From the NCBI RefSeq assembly GCF_032773895.1, contig NZ_CP120416.1, forward strand, positions 4,741,001 to 4,805,000: 64,000 nucleotides of DNA. Reading direction: 5' to 3'. The translations under genes were made by a program, and so were the position numbers. This stretch comes from Teredinibacter sp. KSP-S5-2. Its GTDB lineage: Bacteria; Pseudomonadota; Gammaproteobacteria; Pseudomonadales; Cellvibrionaceae. The notes beneath the pieces were generated by a model. The model did no database searches and was not told where the DNA came from. It worked only from the letters and a program-made list of their open reading frames with translations. Shown here one piece after another: positions 34,592 through 45,666 of this stretch; the stretch's first letter is position 1, and the number at the start of each line of letters is the position of its first letter.

Positions 34592-36058
34592 TTAATCTAT
34601 ATGCAGATCTTGCCAAATGGCATCGACTTTTTCTTTTACCGCCTTATCCATTTCTATCGGTTGTCCCCATTCTCGTGTCGTTTCGCCCGGCCATTTGTTG
34701 GTCGCGTCGATACCCATTTTGGAGCCTAAACCTGATACTGGAGAAGCAAAGTCTAAATAATCAATGGGTGTATTATCGATCAACGTTGTATCGCGGGTTG
34801 GGTCGACACGTGTGGTAATTGCCCAGATAACATCATTCCAATCGCGGGCGTTAACGTCATCGTCAGTAACAATAACAAATTTGGTGTACATAAATTGACG
34901 TAAGAAAGACCAGGCTCCCATCATGACGCGTTTGGCATGGCCGGGATATTGTTTTTTCATGGTGATGACGGCCATGCGGTAGGAACAGCCTTCCGGTGGC
35001 AAATAAAAATCAACAATTTCGGGAAATTGTTTTTTTAATAGGGGTACAAAGACTTCATTTAAGGCCAGTCCCAGAACTGCTGGTTCATCGGGTGGACGCC
35101 CCGTATAGGTGCTGTGGTATATCGGATCTTTTCTGTGAGTGATTTTTTCGACTGTGAAGACAGGGAATTTTTCCACTTCATTGTAATACCCTGTGTGGTC
35201 GCCAAAGGGACCTTCATCCGCCATTTCATCTGGGTATAAATAGCCTTCTAAAACAAATTCTGCGGATGCGGGAACCTGTAAGCTATTGGTTTTGCTTTTG
35301 ACTACTTCCGTTTTCTGTCCGCGCAATAAACCTGCAAATGCGTATTCACTTAAGGTGTCTGGTACAGGTGTAACTGCGCCCAAAATCGTGGCTGGGTCTG
35401 CGCCCAATGCAACAGAAACGGGGAACGGTTCACCGGGGTGTGCCTGTTGCCATTCTTTAAAATCTAATGCGCCACCGCGATGGCTTAACCAACGCATAAT
35501 CAGTTTGTTTTTACCGATTAATTGCATGCGGTATATACCCAAGTTTTGTCGTTCTTTATTGGGGCCACGTGTAATCACTAAAGGCCAGGTTACCAATGGG
35601 GCGGCATCACCGGGCCAGCAGGTTTGAATCGGAAGTTTATTCAGGTCAATGTCAGCGCCGGAGATTTCAATTTGTTGGCAGGGTGCTTTACTGACTTCCT
35701 TGGGAGACATATTCAAAACCTGTTTGAATATGGGGAGCTTATCCCAGGCATCTTTCATGCCCTTGGGTGGTTCGGGTTCTTTTAAAAAGGCCAGAAGTTC
35801 GCCAACTTCGCGAAGTGCCGCTACGGATTCCTGCCCCATACCCAGGGCAACCCGTTCCGGGGTACCAAAAAGGTTACCGAGCAGAGGGATATCATGGCCA
35901 ATGACATTTTCGAATAATAAGGCGGGGCCGCCGGCTTTTAATGTTCGGTCGCATATCTCGGTAATTTCCAGGTTACAGCTAACAGGATGGGAAATACGCT
36001 TTAGTTCACCACGTTTTTCTAATAGACGAATAAAATCGCGAAGATCTGAAAAGGCCAT
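34592..36058 (-). CDS. ubiD: 4-hydroxy-3-polyprenylbenzoate decarboxylase
   Basis: 488 residues (E. coli UbiD 497), collinear from [20 protein letters not shown]. The family segments [11 protein letters not shown] and [17 protein letters not shown] are present. UbiD uses prenylated FMN (made by UbiX) to remove the carboxyl group from the ubiquinone precursor. It lies 98 bases downstream of rho, beyond the rho terminator, so it has its own promoter. Confidence 0.96.
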   Translation of the reverse strand: MAFSDLRDFIRLLEKRGELKRISHPVSCNLEITEICDRTLKAGGPALLFENVIGHDIPLLGNLFGTPERVALGMGQESVAALREVGELLAFLKEPEPPKGMKDAWDKLPIFKQVLNMSPKEVSKAPCQQIEISGADIDLNKLPIQTCWPGDAAPLVTWPLVITRGPNKERQNLGIYRMQLIGKNKLIMRWLSHRGGALDFKEWQQAHPGEPFPVSVALGADPATILGAVTPVPDTLSEYAFAGLLRGQKTEVVKSKTNSLQVPASAEFVLEGYLYPDEMADEGPFGDHTGYYNEVEKFPVFTVEKITHRKDPIYHSTYTGRPPDEPAVLGLALNEVFVPLLKKQFPEIVDFYLPPEGCSYRMAVITMKKQYPGHAKRVMMGAWSFLRQFMYTKFVIVTDDDVNARDWNDVIWAITTRVDPTRDTTLIDNTPIDYLDFASPVSGLGSKMGIDATNKWPGETTREWGQPIEMDKAVKEKVDAIWQDLHID

Positions 36059-36117
36059 AATAGTAAGGTTCAGTTAATCTGAAATATGAAGCGGCAGTAT
36101 AGTATTTTATTCAAGAT

Positions 36118-36148
36118 AAAAAAAAGGCGAAGTATTACTTCGCCTTTT
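36118..36148 (-). terminator. Intrinsic terminator after rho
   Basis: On the minus strand a stem AAAAGGCGAAG / CTTCGCCTTTT with a 5-base loop is followed by U8 (A run at 36118-36125 of the plus strand). It lies 8 bases past the rho stop. Confidence 0.9.
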
Positions 36149-36155
36149 AGGGAAT

Positions 36156-37586
36156 TTATTTGGATCGCATGGAGAGGAAGAATTGATCGTTGGTTTTGAA
36201 GTTCTTCAGTCGGTCAACCAAAAACTCAGTTGCAGCAATGTCTTCCATATCGTGAAGCAATTTACGCAGAATCCACACTCGTTGCAGCTCCTCTTCTTTC
36301 ATGAGTAAGTCTTCGCGACGAGTACCAGAGCGGCGAATATTAATTGCAGGGTATACACGTTTTTCTGCGACTTTACGATCCAGGTGTAATTCCATATTAC
36401 CTGTACCTTTAAATTCTTCGTAAATCACCTCGTCCATCTTCGAACCGGTATCAATCAGTGCGGTTGCAACGATAGAGAGGCTACCACCTTCTTCGATGTT
36501 ACGCGCTGCACCAAAGAAACGCTTGGGTCTTTCCAGTGCGTGAGCATCAACACCACCGGTTAATACTTTACCGGAGGATGGGATAACGGTGTTGTAGGCA
36601 CGAGCAAGACGGGTAATGGAGTCGAGCAGGATAACAACATCTTTTTTATGTTCGACTAAACGTTTGGCCCGCTCGATAACCATCTCGGCTACCTGTACGT
36701 GACGTGAAGGGGGTTCATCGAATGTTGATGCAACCACTTCGCCTCTTACGGAACGCTGCATCTCGGTAACTTCTTCTGGTCGTTCATCGATAAGTAGAAC
36801 GATAAGGTGACATTCCGGGTTATTTCGTGTAATTGCTTGCGCAATATTTTGCATCATAATTGTTTTACCGGCCTTTGGCGGTGCAACAATTAGTCCCCGC
36901 TGACCTTTTCCGATCGGCGAAGTTAAATCAATAATACGACCAGTTAAGTCTTCAGAAGAACCGTTACCGGTTTCCAGCATAAGTCGTTTATTAGGGAAAA
37001 GGGGAGTGAGGTTTTCGAACAGAATTTTATTGCGGGAGTTTTCAGGTTTGTCGAAATTAATTTCCGATACCTTAAGCATGGCGAAATAACGTTCGCCTTC
37101 TTTTGGCGGTCGAATTTTCCCGGAAATACTGTCGCCAGTTCGCAAGTTAAATCGTCTAATCTGGCTAGGCGAGACGTAGATGTCGTCAGGGCCGGCTAAA
37201 TAAGAAGAGTCTGCAGATCGAAGAAAACCAAAACCATCCTGCAATATTTCCAGAACACCATCACCGTAAATATCTTCACCGCTTCGAGCGTGGCGTTTCA
37301 GAATGTTAAAAATAACATCTTGTTTACGCGAACGGGCCAGGTTTTCCATGCCCATTTCTTTGGCAATATTGATTAGCTCTTCGATTGGTTTGGTTTTGAG
37401 ATCGGTAAGATTCATATGAGGGGCGTCTGGTGTTGGTTTTTCGTTTTCAGTGGATGACGGAGCCTCTCGCTTCGTGATCCTGGGGCGTTTTAATTTGCTA
37501 CGCGGCTTAAAATCAGTGTCAAAACTGAGTTGTTCTGGCTTTTCTTTTGTTTCAGTGTCTTCTGGTGCTTGGATTTCGTTATTCAT
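36156..37586 (-). CDS. rho: Transcription termination factor Rho
   Basis: 476 residues with the long start; the usual start MNLTDLK lies at residue 58 and would give exactly 419 residues like E. coli Rho. The core is complete: RNA-binding DGFGFLR, Walker A APPKAGKT, and [17 protein letters not shown]. Rho is the hexameric RNA helicase that ends transcription. The 57 extra residues are rich in Pro, Glu, Lys and Thr and look disordered, but the frame has no stop. Neither ATG has a strong ribosome site, so the start is open between 37586 and 37415. Confidence 0.94.
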   Translation of the reverse strand: MNNEIQAPEDTETKEKPEQLSFDTDFKPRSKLKRPRITKREAPSSTENEKPTPDAPHMNLTDLKTKPIEELINIAKEMGMENLARSRKQDVIFNILKRHARSGEDIYGDGVLEILQDGFGFLRSADSSYLAGPDDIYVSPSQIRRFNLRTGDSISGKIRPPKEGERYFAMLKVSEINFDKPENSRNKILFENLTPLFPNKRLMLETGNGSSEDLTGRIIDLTSPIGKGQRGLIVAPPKAGKTIMMQNIAQAITRNNPECHLIVLLIDERPEEVTEMQRSVRGEVVASTFDEPPSRHVQVAEMVIERAKRLVEHKKDVVILLDSITRLARAYNTVIPSSGKVLTGGVDAHALERPKRFFGAARNIEEGGSLSIVATALIDTGSKMDEVIYEEFKGTGNMELHLDRKVAEKRVYPAINIRRSGTRREDLLMKEEELQRVWILRKLLHDMEDIAATEFLVDRLKNFKTNDQFFLSMRSK

Positions 37587-38038
37587 ATGTTAACTACGAG
37601 AGGTTGCCCGGGATGTAAAACTTTCGACTGCAGTAATGTTTATACAAGATACCCGTCTGAGGAAAATTAGAGCATTAGGTTTTTCTGATTAGACGTGCAA
37701 CTGGATGAAATCGAAAGGGGGTTAAATCTCTAACAGATATTCATTCATCAAATTAGCAATAAATTCGGGTTTATTAATTGCTGGAAAGGACGAACGAAAC
37801 AGCACGATCAAAAGGTAACTAGAGTATAGCCACATTCCCGATGCTGTGCAAAGATCTAATCTGGAATTTTTTGACTCAATCCGGTTGGTACGTGTTTTTA
37901 CTTGTCAGTTGTTATTAATCTGGCATTTCTAATAGTAAATTATGTACTTTTCTGCCTATCAGCTCCCAACTAGACGTTTATAGGAGCTGATAACATCAAC
38001 GAACTGCCGGTAATTATATAAACTTTCTCAAAGAGCGG
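37587..38038. other. 452-base non-coding stretch between trxA and rho
   Basis: No convincing gene on either strand. It holds the hairpin after trxA (37957-37992) and, next to rho, a minus-strand TATAAA-like box at 37639-37644. In E. coli the rho leader is long and used for Rho autoregulation, so an untranslated regulatory leader is plausible here. No leader peptide was found. Confidence 0.5.
37957..37992 (-). terminator. Hairpin downstream of trxA
   Basis: TATCAGCTCC (37957-37966) pairs with GGAGCTGATA (37983-37992) around a 16-base loop, 47 bases after the trxA stop. There is no U run on the minus strand, so it may be a transcript end protected by a stem or a Rho-assisted end rather than an intrinsic terminator. 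Confidence 0.45.
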
Positions 38039-38365
38039 CTAGATCGTAGCGTCTACGAATTCCTGTAACTGAGCTTTAGAAAGCGCGCCAACTTTAGTTG
38101 CTTCAGCTTTTCCGCCTTTGAAAATGATTAGTGTTGGGATGCCGCGAATATTAAATTTCGCTGGTGTTTCTTTGTTTGCATCCACGTCCATTTTGCAGAT
38201 TTTTAACTTGTCGCCGTATTCTTGAGCGAGTTCTTCAAGTACTGGAGCAATCATCTTGCATGGACCACACCAGGCTGCCCAAAAGTCGACTAGGACAGGT
38301 AGTTCCTGATTGAGTACATCTTGTTCAAAGCTCGCATCGCTAGTGTGCACAATGGCTCCACTCAT
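38039..38365 (-). CDS. trxA: Thioredoxin 1
   Basis: 108 residues, the E. coli length. The redox site WCGPCK has Cys33 and Cys36, and the cis-proline segment RGIPTLIIF is present. It reduces protein disulphides in the cytoplasm using thioredoxin reductase. A GGAGA-like site precedes the ATG. It lies upstream of rho on the same strand, the trxA-rho order being common in gammaproteobacteria. Confidence 0.97.
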   Translation of the reverse strand: MSGAIVHTSDASFEQDVLNQELPVLVDFWAAWCGPCKMIAPVLEELAQEYGDKLKICKMDVDANKETPAKFNIRGIPTLIIFKGGKAEATKVGALSKAQLQEFVDATI

Positions 38366-38473
38366 ATTGTTTCTCCTAAGGACGTTTAGCTAAGGGGCAA
38401 TAATAAGGACAGGTCCTGAATGGCACAAGCCCCTTGGATCATGGATAGTAAAATTCGGCCGAGAATATCACAT

Positions 38474-40558
38474 TTAGCTCGAAAGCGTCGTTAAAAGCTG
38501 GGTTTGAGCCGGTATAGAGTCGACGTCCTGAAGTTGTTCGTAGGTGCCGTCAGAATTCAGTTTCCAGCCTTGTGCGCCATCGTTTACGTAATATAGCAGC
38601 TCCTGAACTATACGTTGGGCCAGTTTTGAGCTTTCCAAGGGGAAGCAGGTTTCAACACGATGGTTTAAGTTGCGCTCCATCAAATCTGCACTGGCACAAT
38701 AGACTTTCGATTCCGAGTTGGCGAAATAATACACTCGTGTGTGTTCAAGGAAACGTCCAACAATGGATTTGACTTTAATTGTGTCAGATACCCCGGGTAT
38801 GCCTGGACGTAAGCAACACATTCCCCGTATTACCAAGTCTATTGGTACGCCAGCGCTGGACGCTTTATAGAGTGCTTGTATCACTTTGGGTTCGGTCAGA
38901 CCATTACACTTTAAAATGATGTGTGCTTCTTTGCCCGCTTGGTGGGCGGCAATTTCCCCCTCAATCATTTTGAGAATCTGGCGCTTCAGGGTAAAAGGCG
39001 CATGCAAGAGCTTATTCATGCGCTCGGTCTTGCCCATACCAGTTAACTGTTGGAACAGGTGGTGGACGTCTTCCCCGACTTTTTTATCGGCGGTGAGGTA
39101 GGAGTAATCGGTGTAAAGTCGGGCATTCCCGCTGTGGTAGTTACCAGTACCAAGGTGAACATAGCGAACCAGCTTGTCTCCCTCTCGTCGAACTATGAGC
39201 ATCATTTTTGAGTGTGTTTTGAAACCGACAACGCCATAAACCACGACAGCTCCTGCTTCTTGCAGTTTGCTGGCTAGCTCCAGGTTTTCTTCTTCATCAA
39301 AGCGGGCTCGGAGTTCGACAACGGCGGTAACCTCCTTACCGCTTTTGGCTGCGTCGATTAACGCTTCGACGATGGAGGAGTTGGTGCCGGTGCGATAGAG
39401 GGTTTGCTTGATTGCCAATACGCCCGGGTCTTTCGCCGCTTGCCTGAGCAGTTGGATGACTGGAGTGAAAGACTCAAAAGGATGGAGCAGCAGGAATTCC
39501 TTGCTGCTGATTGCATCAAATATATTGTCTTTACGGCTCAACCCTTTGGGGATTTGCGGGGTAAAGGGCGGATCGAGCAAATCTGGTCGGTTGACGATGG
39601 ATGGAACCCGCATAAGACGTTTGAGATTTACCGGGCCGTTGACTCGATAGAGTTCGTCTTCGGTGAGGCCGACTTCTTTCAACAGAAAATCCGTTAGCTC
39701 TTTCGGACAGTTGTCAGCCACTTCCAGCCGCACAGCGGTACCAAAGCGGCGGGAATGGAGTTCACCCCGCAGTGCGCGAGCCAGGTCCGCAATCCCTTCC
39801 ACGTCCACATCCAGATCGGCGTTCCGCGTAATTCGGAATTGATAACATCCTCTTACTTTCATACCCGGAAAGAGTTTGTCTGCGAAGGCGTGGATCATGG
39901 AAGAAAGGAAAATAAAGTTATGGCCTTCGCCCATTCCATCGGGCAGCTTAATGAGTCGTGGCAGGGTTCGTGGTGCCGGAACTATGGCGTAGTTTAAGTC
40001 GCGGCCGAATGCATCTTTGCCATCCAGCTCAAGAATAAAGTTCAGGCTTTTGTTAACCAACCTGGGGAACGGATGGGCTGGGTCGATGCCAATAGGGCTG
40101 ACAATCGGCATCACTTCTTTTTCAATGTAAGCCTCCACCCATTCGTTGATTTCCTTGCTCCAGTGGCTGCGGCGTAAAAAGTGGATGTCCTCATCGGCCA
40201 GAGCTGGAATGAGTATGTCATTCAGAATCTCGTATTGTTGTTCGACGGTTTGATGGCAGCGCTCGCTGATTTCACGCAGAACTTCCTGAGGGTGCATACC
40301 ATCTGAGCCGGTGGTTTCCCGTTCAAATTGAATACTCTGCATTAGCCCCGCAACGCGTATCTCAAAGAATTCGTCGAGATTCGAGCTGAAAATGAGCAAA
40401 AACTTGAGTCTCTCAAGAATAGGGTGTCGTTCGTCCAGAGCCTGGGCCAGAACACGTTGGTTAAATGCGAAGTTACTTAGCTCCCGGTTGATATAAAAGT
40501 CCGGGTTATCAAACTCTATATCCTGATCTTGTTGGGTTTCGGTGTCCGAATTTGTCAT
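38474..40558 (-). CDS. ppk1: Polyphosphate kinase 1
   Basis: 694 residues (E. coli Ppk 688). The N-terminal domain begins NRELSNFAFNQRVLAQA. Later motifs are KTHSKMMLI and YVHLGTGNYHSGNARLYTDY; they carry the conserved histidines of the PPK1 phospholipase-D-like active halves. The enzyme polymerises the terminal phosphate of ATP into polyphosphate and is membrane-associated. It lies about 110 bases before trxA and diverges from the VTT-domain gene. Confidence 0.96.
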   Translation of the reverse strand: MTNSDTETQQDQDIEFDNPDFYINRELSNFAFNQRVLAQALDERHPILERLKFLLIFSSNLDEFFEIRVAGLMQSIQFERETTGSDGMHPQEVLREISERCHQTVEQQYEILNDILIPALADEDIHFLRRSHWSKEINEWVEAYIEKEVMPIVSPIGIDPAHPFPRLVNKSLNFILELDGKDAFGRDLNYAIVPAPRTLPRLIKLPDGMGEGHNFIFLSSMIHAFADKLFPGMKVRGCYQFRITRNADLDVDVEGIADLARALRGELHSRRFGTAVRLEVADNCPKELTDFLLKEVGLTEDELYRVNGPVNLKRLMRVPSIVNRPDLLDPPFTPQIPKGLSRKDNIFDAISSKEFLLLHPFESFTPVIQLLRQAAKDPGVLAIKQTLYRTGTNSSIVEALIDAAKSGKEVTAVVELRARFDEEENLELASKLQEAGAVVVYGVVGFKTHSKMMLIVRREGDKLVRYVHLGTGNYHSGNARLYTDYSYLTADKKVGEDVHHLFQQLTGMGKTERMNKLLHAPFTLKRQILKMIEGEIAAHQAGKEAHIILKCNGLTEPKVIQALYKASSAGVPIDLVIRGMCCLRPGIPGVSDTIKVKSIVGRFLEHTRVYYFANSESKVYCASADLMERNLNHRVETCFPLESSKLAQRIVQELLYYVNDGAQGWKLNSDGTYEQLQDVDSIPAQTQLLTTLSS

Positions 40559-40724
40559 AAAGAAAGGGTATCTTTGCCTAGGGTATGTAAGTACGGATGC
40601 TTAACTAGTATAGTTTACCGAGTGTTACAGCTTGGCAATGGGTAAACGAGTATTTTGCCTGCTCATCTTCCTGCGCTTGTGCTGCAACTGCATTAATCAA
40701 TATCAAAAACACACTTAGTCTGAC

Positions 40725-41411
40725 ATGCGATTTAATGGAAAAGTACTTGGCTTAGCGGCTTTTATATCGGCTCTGGTATGCGTGATTTATCTTGATTTAT
40801 GGCATTGGCTATCGGTCGAGAGTTTGAGGGAGCGTGCGTCGGTTAATCCCTTGGAAGCATCGCTGATTTACTTTCTTTCGGTGTTGGTGGTGGCATCGTT
40901 AAGTTTGCCTGGTTCCGGCCCTCTGACGTTTATGTCGGGCGCAGTTTTCGGTTTGTGGTGGGGGACGTTATTAACCTCATTTGCCCTGGCCATAGGAGCC
41001 TGCATAGCTTTTGGTGTATCACGTTATCTTTTCCGCGACTGGGCTGAGGCAAAATTCCGGCAAACTCTGGAAAAGGTGAACGAGGGGCTGGAGGAAGACG
41101 GTGCCCGTTATCTCGTTACCTTAAGGCTCTTGCCTATGGTGCCTTATTTTGCAGTGAACAGTATTTTTGGTTTAACCCATATGCGTTTGGGCCGGTTCTA
41201 TTGGCTCACCCAGTTAGGTATGATTCCGGGAGTGTTGGTCTATGTAAACGCTGGGGCCGAGTTGGGCGAAGTTGAATCTTTTACCTATTCAGAGTTGTTT
41301 ACGCCCGAAATCCTCTTTGCTTTTTCTTTACTTATTGGTTTGTCGTTTTTGCCGAAGCTCTTTCCGGGACGATCGGAAACAGATGAGGTGTATAAAGAGG
41401 CTTCGGATTAG
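40725..41411 (+). CDS. TVP38/TMEM64 (VTT) family membrane protein
   Basis: 228 residues with about five or six membrane segments. The VTT-domain pattern is visible: [17 protein letters not shown], then [16 protein letters not shown] and [15 protein letters not shown] with [10 protein letters not shown]. Related DedA/VTT proteins act in lipid or membrane homeostasis and some as lipid scramblases; the role here is unknown. The gene diverges from ppk1 and overlaps the convergent hybrid kinase gene by 4 bases. Confidence 0.85.
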   Translation: MRFNGKVLGLAAFISALVCVIYLDLWHWLSVESLRERASVNPLEASLIYFLSVLVVASLSLPGSGPLTFMSGAVFGLWWGTLLTSFALAIGACIAFGVSRYLFRDWAEAKFRQTLEKVNEGLEEDGARYLVTLRLLPMVPYFAVNSIFGLTHMRLGRFYWLTQLGMIPGVLVYVNAGAELGEVESFTYSELFTPEILFAFSLLIGLSFLPKLFPGRSETDEVYKEASD

Positions 41412-43753
41412 ACCTCAATTCCAACAGCGCTAAGTCCTTCGGAAAGCCGGTCGATCGAGATGGGTTTTGGTAGGTAATAATTCATTCCGCAATCAAATAC
41501 ACGTTGTCGATGTTCCGTTTCAACATGCGCTGTCAATGCGATAATCGGAATGGGTTTTGATGCCTGATTGGATTCCCATTCACGTATTTTTTCTGTCGCT
41601 TCGAAGCCGTCCATCTCTGGCATCTCACAGTCCATAAACACCAAATCATACTTGGCATTGGGTTGAGTAATTTTATCAAAGGCCTGCTGGCCATTTTCGG
41701 CAAAATCGGGGTCTATCTCAAACTTGTTGAGCAACCCTTCAATCACCATTCGGTTAACGGCGTTGTCTTCTGCTACCAATACATTTAAATCTGCTTTCAC
41801 TTGCGGCTTCACAGGTTCCGTTGGTTCGAGTGTGTTGAGCGATATACCCGATGCTTGTGCGACCAGCGTGTTCTTGATTTGCATGATAGATAACGGTCTT
41901 GGGATGATCGTCGTTACCGCCATCAGCTGTTCATGGGTCAGCGATGTGGGTCTGGAGTCGGTCAGCATTATTATCGGTGTATTTTCGTAACCTCTGATTT
42001 TGCGAATCTTGATTGCCAAGTCAATGCCGTCGATGTCGGGAAGTTCACGATTAATGAGAATAAAATCGTACCGATCATCATTTTTGTTACTTTGTTTTAA
42101 TAAATCCAACCCATCTTCAGCGAAATATACCGTTCGGCACTTCAGGTTCCAGCATACGTAATGCGTACGTAGCGCCTTTTCCAAAATGCTGGAATCGTGA
42201 ATGGCCAGAAGCTTTTTGTTCGATAGTGACAGGCTGGTGCTGGGAGAATCGCGTTTATCCACTTCCGGTGGTAGCGCCAAATGGGCGGTAAACCAGAATG
42301 TAGAGCCTTTGTTTTCCGTACTTTCTACGCCTATCTCACCGCCCATTAGTTCGGCTAGCTGTTTACAAATTGCCAGGCCAAGCCCGGTGCCACCGTACTT
42401 CCGTGTGGTAGTGCTGTCTGCTTGACGGAAAGCATCGAAGAGAGAGTCTTTGATTTCAGATTTAATACCGATGCCCGAGTCTTCAATTGAGAAGCGAATA
42501 ACGGGTTCTTCACTGTAGTCGGTACTTAGTGAATGCGCTTCAACAAAAATGTAGCCTTCAGAAGTAAACTTAAAGGCGTTACCGATGAGGTTAACCAGCA
42601 CCTGACGTAAGCGAGTTGGGTCGCCGACTAATTTTATCGGTGTGGTTGGCGTGATACTACTGATGAGCTGTATGTTTTGTTTTTTATTACTGCCGCCAAA
42701 TAATTGAAGTGCATCGTTAATTAATTCTTCCAGACTGAATTCTACTTTCTCCAGATTCATGCGTCCGGCTTCGATCTTGGAGTAATCAAGAATGTCATTA
42801 ATGATGGACATCAATGAGTCACTGGAGCGACGAATTACATCCAGGTAATGTTTCTGGTTATCGTTGAGGGGGGTGTCTCTGAGCATTTCCACCATGCCGA
42901 CAACGCCGTTCATAGGAGTGCGGATTTCATGGCTCATGGTGGCGATAAATTTACTCTTCGCCAGGTTTGCCGCCTCAGCTTCCTTGATCATTCGCTCGGA
43001 TTCCATTTTCTCCTCTTTCTCGCGAATCAAAGCGAGTTCCATTGAGCGTCTTTGGTCAAGGTCATCAATGAATTTACCCCGCATATGTTCCAGGGCGTCG
43101 ACTAGTTCATCCAGTTCATCGTAATTTTTTGCGTTGTCGTGGTGACGAATAATTTCCAGACTATCACCAAGATTTTCAAGGGAAAGATTACGGGCGAAAT
43201 TGGTGATTTGGGATACATGGTTAAAGAGACGTGTTTTTAGGGTAAAGATCATAAAAAACACGAGGCAGGTTACCAGGCCGCCTTCACGAAACAGGGCTTC
43301 TATCAGAACGCGTGCCAGCCCGGTGTCGAGGCTGGATTCTTCCGCATATATATGCAAAGTGAGCACGCCAACGCTGGTTGGAATTTTGAAATATTGATGG
43401 GTGGATACCGGCATGAAGCTGGACTTATCGTGCTCGCGTTCCACGGTGATATTCAGATCGCTGGTGGTGCTTAAATTCAGTAGTTGAGCGTAAATAATCT
43501 TGGGTTGTTGAATCAGGTGTCGGAGAGTGCCTTCCAGATCGCTTTTTCCCTGCTTGGCATCTTCCTGCAGCGTGGGGGTGATGATATCAACCACCAGTGC
43601 CACATGTTTGATTAAGTGCTGAGTATTGCCTCTATGATGAAAGTAGCCACGTAGAGCGGTCGACATAAAAACCGCAAACAAACCCAACCCGAGTATCGAT
43701 ACGGTGAGTCTTCTGGAAATGGATGACTTTCTTCTAGTTGGCTTTTCGGTCAT
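41408..43753 (-). CDS. Hybrid sensor histidine kinase with two receiver domains
   Basis: 781 residues. Membrane helices at 17-35 and about 158-175 flank a 120-residue periplasmic sensor. After a HAMP-like linker and coiled coil come HisKA ([13 protein letters not shown], His275), the ATPase domain (DSGIGI and GGTGLGLAI, about 380-505), a first receiver-like domain at about 515-635 and a true receiver at about 655-775 ([12 protein letters not shown]). The first receiver has [12 protein letters not shown], so its phosphorylatable Asp is replaced by Asn and it is probably inactive. No Hpt domain is present, so it needs a separate phosphotransfer partner. The signal is unknown. Layout recalls BarA/GacS but without Hpt. 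Confidence 0.88.
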   Translation of the reverse strand: MTEKPTRRKSSISRRLTVSILGLGLFAVFMSTALRGYFHHRGNTQHLIKHVALVVDIITPTLQEDAKQGKSDLEGTLRHLIQQPKIIYAQLLNLSTTSDLNITVEREHDKSSFMPVSTHQYFKIPTSVGVLTLHIYAEESSLDTGLARVLIEALFREGGLVTCLVFFMIFTLKTRLFNHVSQITNFARNLSLENLGDSLEIIRHHDNAKNYDELDELVDALEHMRGKFIDDLDQRRSMELALIREKEEKMESERMIKEAEAANLAKSKFIATMSHEIRTPMNGVVGMVEMLRDTPLNDNQKHYLDVIRRSSDSLMSIINDILDYSKIEAGRMNLEKVEFSLEELINDALQLFGGSNKKQNIQLISSITPTTPIKLVGDPTRLRQVLVNLIGNAFKFTSEGYIFVEAHSLSTDYSEEPVIRFSIEDSGIGIKSEIKDSLFDAFRQADSTTTRKYGGTGLGLAICKQLAELMGGEIGVESTENKGSTFWFTAHLALPPEVDKRDSPSTSLSLSNKKLLAIHDSSILEKALRTHYVCWNLKCRTVYFAEDGLDLLKQSNKNDDRYDFILINRELPDIDGIDLAIKIRKIRGYENTPIIMLTDSRPTSLTHEQLMAVTTIIPRPLSIMQIKNTLVAQASGISLNTLEPTEPVKPQVKADLNVLVAEDNAVNRMVIEGLLNKFEIDPDFAENGQQAFDKITQPNAKYDLVFMDCEMPEMDGFEATEKIREWESNQASKPIPIIALTAHVETEHRQRVFDCGMNYYLPKPISIDRLSEGLSAVGIEV

Positions 43754-43871
43754 ACAAGCGGCATCTGTCGCCAGGTTATGTTTGTTATTTCTTTAGATAA
43801 TACTTTGGCTTATACCAGTGTAGCAGCACAAAGGTGGTTGTGTTGTTTAAATTTGGTATAAGAAAAAGGAC

Positions 43872-45053
43872 TTAATCCGCAATAAATTCCTGTAAAACCG
43901 TATTCAGATAGTGCCTGCCCAGCTCTGTTGCTCGAATATTAACAACGTCGCCTGAATTTGTATGAAATTCGAGCAAGCCTTTGTTAATAAGAGGCTGAAT
44001 TAAGGTTTCCAGCTCGCTAAGGTTACCATGAGCCCGGCTTTGCCAATAGCTTATTGGTACGCCATTTACTAACCTGAGGCCGTTCATCATAAATTCTAAG
44101 GGTAACTGATTTGTTTCAATCTGACTTTTGATTGATAGGTTATTCGTTTCTTTACCTAAATAGTCTTTGGGCAAGCGGGTTTTCTGCGTTCTGATTATCT
44201 GATCGGGATGGCGGAAAGTGAGCTTGCCGTGGGCTCCAGCACCCACGCCGATGTAATCTCCAAATTGCCAGTAATTGATATTGTGTTGCGACTGATAACC
44301 CTTGCGCGAGTAGGCGGATATCTCATACTGCACATAATTGGCATCGGATAATTTGCTATGTCCCGCCTCCTGAATATCCACCAGGTAATCTTCCTCTGGC
44401 AGCTGTGGCGGTCGGGAATAAAATTCCGTATTGGGTTCGATGGTGAGTTGGTACCAGGAAAGGTGTTCTGGCGCTAAGGCGACTGCACACTCTATATCTT
44501 GAATAGCCAGCTCTGGTGTTTGGCCTGGCAAGCCGTGCATAAGGTCAATATTGATATTGTCTATGCCTGCTTTCCGCGCTTTTTCATAGGCGGTGTATAT
44601 CTGGCTTTGATCATGAATTCTGCCAAGCGCTTTGAGTTGCTCGTTTTGAAAACTCTGTACGCCTAAAGATATTCTGTTGACCCCCGTCTTTTTTAATTCT
44701 GCAAAATCGAAATACTCTGTTGTACCTGGGTTGGTTTCCAGAGTGATTTCCGCATGGGTTTCAATACCGATATGCTTTTGAGTTGCATCGATGATTTCGC
44801 CAATGGCTTTTGGCGGAAATAAACTTGGTGTGCCGCCTCCAAAAAATATAGAACTGATTTTTCGGTTGAAAGCAAAAGCAGATTCTGTTTTTAGATCCCT
44901 GATCAGTGCGGAACAGTACTCCTCTACTGGTAGCTGTTCCGGTTTTTTATGGCTGTTAAAATCGCAATATGGGCACTTTCTAACACACCAGGGAATATGG
45001 ATATACAGAGCTAAAGGCGGTAATGCCGAATCCGCCAATATTGGATTAGACAT
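43872..45053 (-). CDS. hemW: HemW, radical SAM haem chaperone
   Basis: 393 residues. The radical SAM cluster motif is Cys23, Cys27 and Cys30 in PWCVRKCPYCDF, the HemW form that lacks the extra cysteine of coproporphyrinogen oxidase HemN. HemW binds haem and is thought to deliver it to respiratory enzymes. The FFGGGTPSLF and LGVQSFQNEQLKALGR segments are typical. Its start overlaps rdgB by 8 bases, so it is co-translated with that gene, the usual pairing in gammaproteobacteria. Confidence 0.95.
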   Translation of the reverse strand: MSNPILADSALPPLALYIHIPWCVRKCPYCDFNSHKKPEQLPVEEYCSALIRDLKTESAFAFNRKISSIFFGGGTPSLFPPKAIGEIIDATQKHIGIETHAEITLETNPGTTEYFDFAELKKTGVNRISLGVQSFQNEQLKALGRIHDQSQIYTAYEKARKAGIDNINIDLMHGLPGQTPELAIQDIECAVALAPEHLSWYQLTIEPNTEFYSRPPQLPEEDYLVDIQEAGHSKLSDANYVQYEISAYSRKGYQSQHNINYWQFGDYIGVGAGAHGKLTFRHPDQIIRTQKTRLPKDYLGKETNNLSIKSQIETNQLPLEFMMNGLRLVNGVPISYWQSRAHGNLSELETLIQPLINKGLLEFHTNSGDVVNIRATELGRHYLNTVLQEFIAD

Positions 45054-45651
45054 GAGTCTGTTTGTTTTGTAAAACAGCGAGGAGCTTTTGCATCGCTTTG
45101 GCTCTATGGCTGATTTTATTTTTCAGGTTTTTGTCCAGCTCTGCTGAACTGCATTTATATTCCGGTACGTAAAAAAGTGGGTCGTAGCCAAAGCCGTTTT
45201 CGCCTACTGGTGTATCCAATATTCGTCCTTCCCAGGTGCCTTGACAAATAATGGGTGTTGGATCTTTGGCGTGTTCCATATAGACCAGCACACATTGATA
45301 GCGCGCACTGCGTTCTTCTTCTGGTGTGTTGACCAGCAGTGACAGCAAACGCTGGTTGTTTTTTTCATCGGTAGCGCCTTCGCCGGAAAATCGGGCAGAG
45401 TAAATACCGGGAGCACCTTTTAATGCATCTACCTCGATGCCAGAGTCATCGGCTATTGCCGGAAGGCCAGTTGCCTCGCATGCGTGACGTGCTTTGATTA
45501 TGGCGTTTTCAACAAAAGTTAAACCGATTTCGTCAGCATCGGATACTTCATATTCTGATTGCGGGCGAACATCCAGATTACAGTCTGCCAGTAAAATTTG
45601 AAATTCTTTTAATTTCCCTGGGTTGCCGCTTGCCAAGATGATTTTTTGCAT
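45046..45651 (-). CDS. rdgB: XTP/dITP diphosphatase
   Basis: 201 residues. The Ham1 signatures SGNPGKLKEF, ADDSGIEVDAL and GFGYDPLFYVPE are intact. It hydrolyses non-canonical purine triphosphates such as dITP and XTP to keep them out of DNA. It follows DUF4426 by 15 bases and overlaps hemW by 8 in the same minus-strand operon. Confidence 0.96.
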   Translation of the reverse strand: MQKIILASGNPGKLKEFQILLADCNLDVRPQSEYEVSDADEIGLTFVENAIIKARHACEATGLPAIADDSGIEVDALKGAPGIYSARFSGEGATDEKNNQRLLSLLVNTPEEERSARYQCVLVYMEHAKDPTPIICQGTWEGRILDTPVGENGFGYDPLFYVPEYKCSSAELDKNLKNKISHRAKAMQKLLAVLQNKQTHV

Positions 45652-45666
45652 GTTGCTCTCTCTAAA

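Noticed and set aside
34459-34818. Plus-strand open frame of 119 codons
   Set aside because: More than half overlaps ubiD in antisense and the sequence resembles no protein; it also runs through the inverted repeat.
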